Shown here one piece after another: positions 23,651-34,831 of a stretch of DNA of 64,000 bases. This DNA is from Diplolepis rosae (lineage: Eukaryota; Arthropoda; Insecta; Hymenoptera; Diplolepididae): NCBI GenBank assembly GCA_030998225.1, contig JAPYXD010000745.1, forward strand, positions 558,001-622,000. The letters run 5' to 3'. The notes beneath the pieces are model-generated. The model ran no database searches. It was not told where the DNA came from and saw nothing but the letters and a program-made list of their open reading frames with translations. Every line of letters starts with the position of its first letter. Position 1 is the first letter of the stretch. Both the position numbers and the translations under genes were made by a program.

Positions 23651-25810
23651 CTTTCTCAGGTAATTTGAGATAAGAGCTGAAAATTAAGATACCTAGTTGA
23701 TATTATAAACATCCCCTCATTTTGAAAATTATATTCAGTAGTCCAGGTGCTTAAAAAACATCTTCCTCAGGGAATTTAAGCTAAGAACTAAAATTAAGGA
23801 TACCTGGATTATATTTTGGAGATCCCGTCGTTTTGAAAATTATATCTAGTAGTGCAGGTGCTTAAAAACCATCTTCCTCAGGAAATTTGAGCTAAGAGCT
23901 GAAAATTAAGATACCTAGTTGATATTATAAAGATGCCGTCATTTTGAAAATTATATTCAGTAGTCCAGGTGCTTAAAAAACATCTTCCTCAGGGAACTTA
24001 AGATAAGAACTGAAGTTAAGGACAACTGGATTATATTTTAGAGATCCCGTCATTGTGGAAATTATATCTAATAGTCCAGGTGCTTAAAAACCATCTGCCT
24101 CAGAGAACGTAAGCTGAGAACTGAAAATTAAGATACCTAGTTGATATTATAGAGATCCCGTCATTTTGATAATTATATTTAGAAGTCAAGGTGCTTAAAA
24201 AACCATCTTACTCAGGAAATTTGAGCTAAGAGATGAAAATTAAGATACCTAGTTGATATTATAGAGATCCCGTCATTTTGAAAATTATATTTAGTAGTCC
24301 AGGTGCTTAAAAAACATCTTTCTCAGGGAACTTAAGCTGAGAACTGAAATTAAGGATACCTGGATTATATTTTGGAGATCCCGTCGTTTTGAAAATTATA
24401 TCTAGTAGTGCAGGTGCTTAAAAACCATCTTCCTCAGGAAATTTGAGATAAGAGCTGAAAATTAAGATACCTAGTTGATATTATAAAGATCCCGTCATTT
24501 TGAAAATTATATTCAGTAGTCCAGGTGCTTAAAAAACATCTTTCTCAGGAAAATTTATCTAAGAGCTGAAAAATAAGATAACTAGTTGATATTATATAAA
24601 TCCCGCCAATTAGGTAATTATATTTAGTAGTCCAGGTGCTTAAAAAACATCTTCCTCAGGGAACTTAAGATAAGAACTGAAGTTAAGGACAACTGGATTA
24701 CATTTTAGAGATCCCGTCGTTTTGAAAATTATATCTAGTATTGCAGGTGCTTAAAAACCATCTTCCTCAGGTAATTTGAGATAAGAGCTGAAAATTAAGA
24801 TACCTAGTTGATATTATAAAGATCCCGTCATTTTGAAAATTATATTCAGTAGTCCAGGTGCTTAAAAACATATTCCTCAGGGAACTTAAGCTGAGAACTG
24901 AAGTTAAGGACAACTAGATTATATTTTAGAGATCCCGTCATTGTGAAAATTATATCTAGTAGTCCAGGTGCTTAAAAACCATCTTCCTCAGGAAATTTGA
25001 GCTAAGAGCTGAAAATTAAGATACCTAGTTGATATTATAAAGATCCCGTCATTTTGAAAATTATATTCAGTAGTCCAGGTGCTTAAAAAACATCTTCCTC
25101 AGGGAACTTAAGCTAAGAACTGAAGTTAAGGACAACTGGATTATATTTTAGAGATCCCGTCATTGTGGAAATTATATCTAATAGTCCAGGTGCTTAAAAA
25201 CCATCTGCCTCAGAGAACGTAAGCTGAGAACTGAAAATTAAGATACCTAGTTGATATTATAGAGATCCCGTCATTTTGATAATTATATTTAGAAGTCAAG
25301 GTGCTTAAAAAACATATTTCTCAGGAAATTTGAGCTAAGAGCTGAAAATTAAGATACCTAGTTGATATTATAGAGATCCCGTCATTTTGAAAATTATATT
25401 TAGTAGTCCAGGTGCTTAAAAAACATCTTTCTCAGGGAACTTAAGCTGAGAACTGAAATTAAGGATACCTGGATTATATTTTAGAGATCCCGTCGTTTTG
25501 AAAATTATATCTAGTAGTGCAGGTGCTTAAAAACCATCTTCCTCAGGAAATTTGAGATAAGAGCTGAAAATTAAGATACCTAGTTGATATTATAAAGATC
25601 CCGTCATTTTGAAAATTATATTCAGTAGTCCAGGTGCTCAAAAAACATCTTTCTCAGGAAATTTGTGCTAAGAGCTGAAAATTAAGATACCTAGTTGATA
25701 TTATAGAGATCCCGTCATTTTGAAAATTATATTTAGTAGTCCAGGTGCTTAAAAAACATCTTTCTCAGGGAACTTAAGCTGAGAACTGAAATTAAGGATA
25801 CCTGGATTAT
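23651..25810. repeat. D-anchored 10-monomer unit
   Basis: D starts at 24,098 and 25,208 are 1,110 bp apart (10 monomers). The order after D is A, B, A3, A, C, A3, C-like, A, C, then D again. The fourth monomer after D (24,543-24,653) is strongly diverged. A 9-monomer unit follows, to D at 26,207 (999 bp), and contains the first chimera. Confidence 0.87.
24543..24653 (+). repeat. Decayed A monomer
   Basis: Several changes set it apart from neighbours: AGGAAAATTTATCTAAG, GAAAAATAAGATAACTAG, ATTATATAAATCCCGCC and AATTAGGTAATTATA. The conserved core is broken (CCCGCCAATTAGG). Length is still 111 bp, so the change is by substitution. Confidence 0.85.
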
Positions 25811-25873
25811 ATTTTAGAGATGCCGTCATTGTGAAAATTATATCTATTAGTGCAGGTGCTTAAAAACCATCTT

Positions 25874-25985
25874 CCTCAGGAAATTTGAGCTAAGAGCTGA
25901 AAATTAAGGATACCTGGATTATATTTTAGAGATGCCGTCATTGTGAAAATTATATCTATTAGTGCAGGTGCTTAAAAACCATCTG
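25874..25985 (+). repeat. Chimeric A/B monomer, 112 bp, copy 1
   Basis: The 5' half is type A (AGGAAATTTGAGCTAAGAGC, TGAAAATTAAG) and the 3' half is type B (GGATACCTGGATTATATTTT, AGAGATGCCGTCATTGTG, ATCTATTAGTGCAGG). It directly follows a full B monomer with the same 3' half, so the CTATTAGTGC mark appears twice 112 bp apart (25,844 and 25,956). The extra base fits a join of A-length 5' and B-length 3' parts. It breaks the A/B alternation. Confidence 0.9.
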
Positions 25986-26818
25986 CCTCAGGAAATTTGA
26001 GCTAAGAGCTGAAAATTAAGATACCTAGCTGATATTATAAAGATCCCGTCATTTTGAAAATTATATTCAGTAGTCCAGGTGCTTAAAAACATCTTCCTCA
26101 GGGAACTTAAGTTGAGAACTGAAGTTAAGGACAACTGGATTATATTTCAGAGATCCCGACATTTTGAAAATTATATCTAGTAGTCCAGGTGCTTAAAAAC
26201 CATCTGCCTCAGAGAACGTAAACTGAGAACTGAAAATTAAGATACCTAGTTGATATTATAGAGATCCCGTCATTTTGATAATTATATTTAGAAGTCAAGG
26301 TGCTTAAAAAACATCTTCCTCAGGGAATTTAAGCTGAGAACTAAAATTAAGGATACCTGGATTATATTTTAGAGATCCCGTCGTTTTGAAAATTATATCT
26401 AGTAGTTCAGGTGCTTAAAAACCATCTTCCTCCGGCAAATTGAGCTAAGAGCTGAAAATTAAGATACCTAGTTGATATTATAGAGATCCCGTCATTTTGA
26501 AAATTATATTTAGTAGTCCAGGTGCTTAAAAAACATCTTCCTCAGGTAACTTAAGCTAAGAACTGAAGTTAAGGACAACTAGAATATATTTTAGAGATCC
26601 CGTCATTGTGAAAATTAAATCTAGTAGTCCAGGTGCTTAAAAACCATCTTTCTCAGGAAATTTGAGCTAAGAGCTGAAAATTAAGATACATAGCTGATAT
26701 TATAAAGATCCCGTCATTTTGAAAATTATATTCAGTAGTCCAGGTGCTTAAAAAACATCTTCCTCAGGGAATTTTAGGTGAGAACTAAAATTAAGGATAC
26801 CTGGATTATATTTTGGAG

Positions 26819-26900
26819 ATCCGGTCGTGTTTTAAATTATATATCGTAGTGCAGGTGCTTAAAAACCATCTTACACAGGAAAATTGAGCTAAGTGCTGAA
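26819..26900 (+). repeat. Decayed B/A junction
   Basis: The core reads GATCCGGTCGTGTTTTAAAT with TATATATCGTAGTGC after it, and the next A starts TACACAGGAAAATTGAGC with AAGTGCTG. Changes cluster within about 80 bp while flanks are normal. Confidence 0.82.
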
Positions 26901-29752
26901 AATTAAGATACCTATTTGAAATTATAAAGATCCCGTCATTTTGAAAATTATATTCAATAGTCCAGGTGCTTAAAAACATCTTTCTCAGGGACTTTAATCT
27001 GAGAACTAAAATTAAAGATACCTGTATTATATTTTGGAGATCCCGTCGTTTTGAAAATTATATCTAGTAGTGGAGGTGCTTAAAAACCATCTTCCTCAGG
27101 AAATTTGAGCTAAGAGCTGAAAATTAAGATACCTAGTTGATATTATAAAGATCCCGTCATTTTGAAAGTTATATTCAGTAGTCCAGGTGCTTAAAAAACA
27201 TCTTCCTCAGGGAACTTAAGCTAAGAACTGAAGTTAAGGACAACTGGATTATATTTCAGAGATCCCGACATTTTGAAAATTATATCTAGTAGTCCAGGTG
27301 CTTAAAAACCATCTTCCTCAGGTAATTTGAGATAAGAGCTGAAAATTAAGATACCTAGTTGATATTATAAAGATCCCGTCATTTTGAAAATTATATATAG
27401 TAGTTCAGGTGCTTAAAAAACATCTTTCTCAGGAAATTTGTGCTAAGAGCTGAAAATTAAGATACTTTGTTGATATTATAGAGATCCCGTCATTTTGAAA
27501 ATTATATTTAGTAGTCCAGGTGCTTAAAAAATCTTTCTCAGGGAAATTAAGCTGAGAACTGAAATTAAGGATACCTGGATTATATTTTGGAGATCCCGTC
27601 GTTTTGTAAAATATATCTAGTAGTGCAGGTGCTTAAAAACCATCTTCCTCAGGTAATTTGAGATAAGAGCTGAAAATTAAGATACCTAGTTGATATTATA
27701 AAGATCCCGTCATTTTGAAAATTATATTCAGTAGTCCAGGTGCTTAAAAACCATCTTCCTTAGGAAATTTGAGCTAAGAGCTGAAAATTAAGATACCTAG
27801 TTGATATTATAAAGATCCCGTCATTTTGAAAATTATATTCAGTAGTCCAGGTGCTTAAAAAACATCTTCCTCAGGGAACTTAAGCTAAGAACTGAAGTTA
27901 AGGACAACTGGATTATATTTTAGAGATCCCGTCATTGTGAAAATTATATCTAGTAGTCCAGGTGCTTAAAAACCATCTGCCTCAGAGAACGTAAACTGAG
28001 AACTGAAAATTAAGATACCTAGTTGATATTATAGAGATCCCGTCATTTTGATAATTATATTTAGAAGTCAAGGTGCTTAAAAAACATCTTCCTCAGGGAA
28101 TTTAAGCTGAGAACTAAAATTAAGGATACCTGGATTATATTTTAGAGATCCCGTCGTTTTGAAAATTATATCTAGTAGTCCAGGTGCTTAAAAACCATCT
28201 TCCTCAGGAAATTTGAGATAAGAGCTGAAAATTAAGATACCTAGTTGATATTGTAAAGATCCCGTCATTTTGAAAATTATATTTAGTAGTCCAGGTGCTT
28301 AAAAAACATCTTCCTCAGGGAACTTAAGCTAAGAACTGAAGTTAAGGACAACTAGATTATATTTTAGAGATCCCGTCATTGTGAAAATTATATCTAGTAG
28401 TCCAGGTGCTTAAAAACCATCTTTCTCAGGAAATTTGAGCTAAGAGCTGAAAATTAAGATACCTAGCTGATATTATAAAGATCCCGTCATTTTGAAAATT
28501 ATATTCAGTAGTCCAGGTGCTTAAAAAACATCTTCCTCAGGGAATTTAAGCTAAGAACTAAAATTAAGGATACCTGGATTATATTTTGGAGATCCCGTCG
28601 TTTTGAAAATTATATCTAGTAGTGCAGGTGCTTAAAAACCATCTGCCTCAGGAAATTTGAGCTAAGAGCTGAAAATTAAGATACCTAGTTGAAATTATAA
28701 AGATCCCGTCATTTTGAAAATTATATTCAATAGTCCAGGTGCTTAAAAACATCTTTCTCAGGGACTTTAATCTGAGAACTAAAATTAAAGATACCTGTAT
28801 TATATTTTGGAGATCCCGTCGTTTTGAAAATTATATCTAGTAGTGGAGGTGCTTAAAAACCATCTTCCTCAGGAAATTTGAGCTAAGAGCTGAAAATTAA
28901 GATACCTAGTGGATATTATAAAGATCCCGTCATTTTGAAAGTTATATTCAGTAGTCCAGGTGCTTAAAAAACATCTTCCTCAGGGAACTTAAGCTAAGAA
29001 CTGAAGTTAAGGACAACTGGATTATATTTCAGAGATCCCGTCATTGTGAAAATTATATCTAGTAGTCCAGGTGCTTAAAAACCATCTTCCTCAGGAAATT
29101 TGAGATAAGAGCTGAAAATTAAGATACCTAGTTGATATTGTAAAGATCCCGTCATTTTGAAAATTATATTCAGTAGTCCAGGTGCTCAAAAAACATCTTT
29201 CTCAGGAAATTTGTGCTAAGAGCTGGAAATTAAGATACCTAGTTGATATTATAGAGATCCCGTCATTTTGAAAATTATATTTAGTAGTCCAGGTGCTTAA
29301 AAAATCTTTCTCAGGGAACTTAAGCTGAGAACTGAAATTAAGGATACCTGGATTATATTTTGGAGATCCCGTCATTTTGAAAATTATATCTAGTAGTGCA
29401 GGTGCTTAAAAACCATCTTCCTCAGGTAATTTGAGATAAGAGCTGAAAATTAAGATACCTAGTTGATATTATAAAGATCCCGTCATTTTGAAAATTATAT
29501 TCAGTAGTCCAGGTGCTCAAAAAACATCTTTCTCAGGAAATTTGTGCTAAGAACTGAAAATTAAGATACCTAGTTGATATTATAGAGATCCCGTCATTTT
29601 GAAAATTATATTTAGTAGTCCAGGTGCTTAAAAAACATCTTTCTCAGGGAACTTAAGCTGAAAACTGAAATTAAGGATAGCTGGATTATATTTTAGAGAT
29701 GCCGTCATTGTGAAAATTATATCTATTAGTGCAGGTGCTTAAAAACCATCTT

Positions 29753-29864
29753 CCTCAGGAAATTTGAGCTAAGAGCTGAAAATTAAGGATACCTGGATTA
29801 TATTTTAGAGATGCCGTCATTGTGAAAATTATATCTATTAGTGCAGGTGCTTAAAAACCATCTT
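29753..29864 (+). repeat. Chimeric A/B monomer, 112 bp, copy 2
   Basis: Same A-to-B join as the copy at 25,874, again directly after a B monomer with CTATTAGTGC (marks at 29,723 and 29,835). It is followed by an A monomer, a C monomer and a D monomer in the same order as the other copies. Confidence 0.9.
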
Positions 29865-29975
29865 CCTCAGGAAATTTGAGCTAAGAGCTGAAAATTAAGA
29901 TACCTAGCTGATATTATAAAGATCCCGTCATTTTGAAAATTATATTCAGTAGTCCAGGTGCTTAAAAAACATCTT

Positions 29976-30058
29976 CCTCAGGGAACTTAAGTTAAGAACT
30001 GAAGTTAAGGACAACTGGATTATATTTCAGAGATCCCGTCATTGTGAAAATCCATCTG
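29976..30058 (+). repeat. Truncated C monomer, 83 bp (28-bp deletion)
   Basis: The C monomer runs normally to ATTGTGAAAAT and then jumps to CCATCTGCC. The part TATATCTAG ... CTTAAAAA is missing, 28 bp compared with other C-D junctions, at about position 30,051. Monomer length is 83 bp instead of 111. Marker spacing across it is short by the same amount (29,723 to 30,058 is 335 bp, against 362-364 in the other three cassettes). A-rich tracts lie on both sides. Confidence 0.93.
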
Positions 30059-31943
30059 CCTCAGAGAACGTAAACTGAGAACTGAAAATTAAGATACCTA
30101 GTTGATATTATAGAGATCCCGTCATTTTGATAATTATATTTAGAAGTCAAGGTGCTTAAAAAACATCTTCCTCAGGGAATTTAAGCTGAGAACTAAAATT
30201 AAGGATACCTGGATTATATTTTAGAGATCCCGTCGTTTTGAAAATTATATCTAGTATTTCAGGTGCTTAAAAACCAAAATACTCAGGAAATTTTAGCTAA
30301 GAGCTGAAAATTAAGATACCTAGTTGATATTATAAATATCCCGTCATTTTGAAAATTATATTTAGTAGTCCAGGTGCTTAAAAAACATCTTCCTCAGGGA
30401 ACTTAAGCTAAGAACTGAAGTTAAGGACAACTAGATTATATTTTAGAGATCCCGTCATTGTGAAAATTATATCTAGTAGTCCAGGTGCTTAAAAACCATC
30501 TTCCTCAGGAAATTTGAGCTAAGAGCTGAAAATTAAGATACCTAGTTGATATTATAAAGATCCCGTCATTTTGAAAATTATATTCAGTAGTCCAGGTGCT
30601 TAAAAAACACCTTTCTCAGGGAATTTAAGGTGAGAACTAAAATTAAGGATACCTGGATTATATTTTGGAGATCCCGTCGTTTTGAAAATTATATCTAGTA
30701 GTGCAGGTGCTTAAAAACCATCTTCCTCAGGAAATTTGAGCTAAGAGCTGAAAATTAAGATACCTAGTTGAAATTATAAAGATCCCGTCATTTTGAAAAT
30801 TATATTCAATAGTCCAGGTGCTTAAAAACATCTTTCTCAGGGACTTTAATCTGAGAACTAAAATTAAAGACACCTGTATTATATTTTGGAGATCCCGTCG
30901 TTTTGAAAATTATATCTAGTAGTGGAGGTGCTTAAAAACCATCTTCCTCAGGAAATTTGAGCTAAGAGCTGAAAATTAAGATACCTAGTTGATATTATAA
31001 AGATCCCGTCATTTTGAAAATTATATTTAGTAGTCCAGGTGCTTAAAAACATCTTCCTCAGGGAAGTTAAGCTAAGAACTGAAGTTAAGGACAACTGGAT
31101 TATATTTCAGAGATCCCGACATTGTGAAAATTATATCTAGTAGTCCAGGTGATGAAAAACCATCTTCCTCAGGTAATTTTATCTAAGAGCTGAAAATTAA
31201 GATACCTAGTTGATATTATATAGATCCCGTCATTTTGATAATTATATTTAGAAGTCAAGGTGCTTAAAAAACATCTTTCTCAGGAAATTTGAGCTAAGAG
31301 CTGAAAATTAAGATACCTAGTTTATATTATAGAGATCCCGTCATTTTGAAAATTATATTTAGTAGTTCAGGTGCTTAAAAAACATCTTTCTCAGGGAAAT
31401 TAAGCTGAGAACTGAAATTAAGGATACCTGGATTATATTTTAGAGATCCCGTCGTTTTGAAAATTATATCTAGTAGTGCAGGTGCTTAAAAACCATCTTC
31501 CTCAGGAAATTTGAGATAAGAGCTGAAAATTAAGATACCTAGCTGATATTATAGAGATCCCGTCATTTTGATAATTATATTTAGAAGTCAAGGTGCTTAA
31601 AAAACATATTTCTCAGGAAATTTGAGCTAAGAGCTGAAAATTAAGATACCTAGTTGATATTATAAAGATCCCGTCATTTTGAAAATTATATTCAGTAGTC
31701 CAGGTGCTTAAAAAACATCTTTCTCAGAAAATTTGTGCTAAGAGCTGAAAATTAAGATACCTAGTTGATATTATAGAGATCCCGTCAATTTGAAAATTAT
31801 ATTTAGTAGTCCAGGTGCTTAAAAAACATCTTTCTCAGGGAACTTAAGCTGAGAACTGAAATTAAGGATACCTGGATTATATTTTAGAGATGCCGTCATT
31901 GTGAAAATTATATCTATTAGTGCAGGTGCTTAAAAACCATCTT

Positions 31944-32056
31944 CCTCAGGAAATTTGAGCTAAGAGCTGAAAATTAAGGATACCTGGATTATATTTTAGA
32001 GATGCCGTCATTGTGAAAATTATATCTATTAGTGCAGGTGCTTAAAAAACCATGTT
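31944..32056 (+). repeat. Chimeric A/B monomer, 113 bp, copy 3
   Basis: Same A-to-B join, with CTATTAGTGC marks at 31,914 and 32,026. It has one extra A in the closing linker (CTTAAAAAACCATG). Followed by A, C and D monomers. Confidence 0.9.
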
Positions 32057-33388
32057 CCTCAGGAAATTTGAGCTAAGAGCTGAAAATTAAGATACCTAGC
32101 TGATATTATAAAGATCCCGTCATTTTGAAAATTATATTCAGTAGTCCAGGTGCTTAAAAAACATCTTCCTCAGGGAACTTAAGTTAAGAACTGAAGTTAA
32201 GGACAACTGGATTATATTTTAGAGATCCCGTCATTGTGAAAATTATATCTAGTAGTCCAGGTGCTTAAAAACCATCTGCCTCAGAGAACGTAAACTGAGA
32301 ACTGAAAATTAAGATACCTAGTTGATATTATAGAGATCCCGTCATTTTGATAATTATATTTAGAAGTCCTGGTGCTTAAAAAATATCTTTCTCAGGAAAT
32401 TTGAGCTAAGAGCTGAAAATTAAGATACCTAGTTGATATTATAGAGATCCCGTCATTTTGATAATTATATTTAGTAGTCCAGGTGCTTAATAAACATCTT
32501 TCTCAGGGAACTTAAGCTGAGAACTAAAATTAAGGATACCTGGATTACATTTTAGAGATCCCGTCGTTTTGAAAATTATATCTAGTATTGCAGGTGCTTA
32601 AAAACCATCTTCCTCAGGTAATTTGAGATAAGAGCTGAAAATTAAGATACCTAGTTGATATTATAAAGATCCCGTCATTTTGAAAATTATATTCAGTAGT
32701 CCAGGTGCTTAAAAAACATCTTTCTCAGGAAATTTGTGCTAAGAGCTGAAAATTAAGATACCTAGTTGATATTATAGAGATCCCGTCATTTTGAAAATTA
32801 TATTTAGTAGTCCAGGTGCTTAAAAAACATCTTTCTCAGGAAATTTGAGCTAAGAGCTGAAAATTAAGATACCTAGTTGATATTATAAAGATGCCGTCAT
32901 TTTGAAAATTATATTCAGTAGTCCAGGTGCTTAAAAAACATCTTCCTCAGGGAACTTAAGATAAGAACTGAAGTTAAGGACAACTGGATTATATTTTAGA
33001 GATCCCGTCATTGTGGAAATTATATCTAGTAGTCCAGGTGCTTAAAAACCATCTGCCTTAGAGAAAGTAAGCTGAGAACTGAAAATTAAGATACCTAGTT
33101 GATATTATAGAGATCCCGTCATTTTGATAATTATATTTAGAAGTCAAGGTGCTTAAAAAACATATTTCTCAGGAAATTTGAGCTAAGAGCTGAAAATTAA
33201 GATACCTAGTTGATATTATAGAGATCCCGTCATTTTGAAAATTATATTTAGTAGTTCAGGTGCTTAAAAAACATCTTTCTCAGGGAACTTAAGCTGAGAA
33301 CTGAAATTAAGGATACCTGGATTATATTTTAGAGATGCCGTCATTGTGAAAATTATATCTATTAGTGCAGGTGCTTAAAAACCATCTT

Positions 33389-33500
33389 CCTCAGGAAATT
33401 TGAGCTAAGAGCTGAAAATTAAGGACACCTGGATTATATTTTAGAGATGCCGTCATTGTGAAAATTATATCTATTAGTGCAGGTGCTTAAAAACCATCTT
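33389..33500 (+). repeat. Chimeric A/B monomer, 112 bp, copy 4
   Basis: Same A-to-B join, with marks at 33,359 and 33,471. The middle reads AAGGACACCTGG rather than AAGGATACCTGG. Followed by A, C and D monomers. Confidence 0.9.
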
Positions 33501-34680
33501 CCTCAGGAAATTTGAGCTAAGAGCTGAAAATTAAGATACCTAGCTGATATTATAAAGATCCCGTCATTTTGAAAAATATATTCAGTAGTCCAGATGCTTA
33601 AAAAACATCTTCCTCAGGGAACTTAAGATAAGAACTGAAGTTAAGGACAACTGGATTATATTTTAGAGATCCCGTCATTGTGAAAATTATATCTAGTAGT
33701 CCAGGTGCTTAAAAACCATCTGCCTCAGAGAACGTAAACTGAGAACTGAAAATTAAGATACCTAGTTGATATTATAGAGATCCCGTCATTTTGATAATTA
33801 TATTTAGAAGTCAAGGTGCTTAAAAAACATCTTCCTCAGGGAATTTAAGCTGAGAACTAAAATTAAGGATACCTGGATTATATTTTAGAGATCCCGTCGT
33901 TTTGAAAATTATATCTAGTAGTTCAGGTGCTTAAAAACCATCTTCCTCAGGAAATTTGAGATAAGAGCTGAAAATTAAGATACCTAGTTGATATTGTAAA
34001 GATCCCGTCATTTTGAAAATTATATTTAGTAGTCCAGGTGCTTAAAAAACATCTTCCTCAGGGAACTTAAGCTTAGAACTTAATTTAAGGACAACTGGAT
34101 TATATTTTAGAGATCCCGTCTTTGTGAAAATTATATCTAGTAGTCCAGGTGCTTAAAAACCATCTTACTCAGGAAATTTGAGCTAACAGCTGAAAATTAA
34201 GATGCCTAGCTGATATTATAAAGATCCCGTCATTTTGAAAATTATATTCAGTAGTCCAGGTGCTTAAAAAACATCTTCCTCAGGGAATTTAAGGTGAGAA
34301 CTAAAATTAAGGATACCTGGATTATATTTTGGAGATCCCGTCGTTATGAAAATTATATCTAGTAGTGCAGGTGCTTAAAAACCATCTTCCTCAGGAAATT
34401 TGAGCTAAGAGCTGAAAATTAAGATACCTAGTTGAAATTATAAAGATCCCGTCATTTTGAAAATTATATTCAATAGTCCAGGTGCTTAAAAAACATCTTT
34501 CTCAGGGACTTTAATCTGAGAACTAAAATTAAAGATACCTGTATTATATTTTGGAGATCCCGTCGTTTTGAAAATTATATCTAGTAGTGGAGGTGCTTAA
34601 AAACCATCTTCCTCAGGAAATTTGAGATAAGAGCTGAAAATTAAGATACCTAGTTGATATTATAAAGATCCCGTCATTTT

Positions 34681-34720
34681 GAAAAACATATACAGTATTC
34701 CATGTGGTGAAATAACATCT
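34681..34720 (+). repeat. Decayed 3' end of an A monomer
   Basis: It reads GAAAAACATATACAGTATTC, then CATGTGGTGAAATAACATC, where neighbours have GAAAATTATATTCAGTAGTC and CAGGTGCTTAAAAAACATC. About eight changes fall in 40 bp, with clean repeat on both sides. Confidence 0.85.
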
Positions 34721-34831
34721 TCCTCAGGGAACTTATGCTAAGAACTGAAGTTAAGGACAACTGGATTATATTTCAGAGATCCCGTCGTTGTGAAAATTAT
34801 ATCTAGTAGTCCAGGTGCTTAAAAACCATCT

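Larger units (their letters stand above)
25811..34831. repeat. Long D-anchored HORs, 6 to 20 monomers
   Basis: D starts are at 26,207, 27,980, 30,059, 32,279, 33,056, 33,723 and 34,833, giving intervals of 16, 19, 20, 7, 6 and 10 monomers. GGGACTTTAATCTGAG follows D at a constant 782 bp in the first three (26,988, 28,761 and 30,840). Four units include the B-chimera-A-C-D cassette (25.8, 29.7, 31.9 and 33.36 kb). AGGAAATTTGTGCTAAG and GGTGCTCAAAAAAC are further variants largely limited to this region. Confidence 0.88.
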
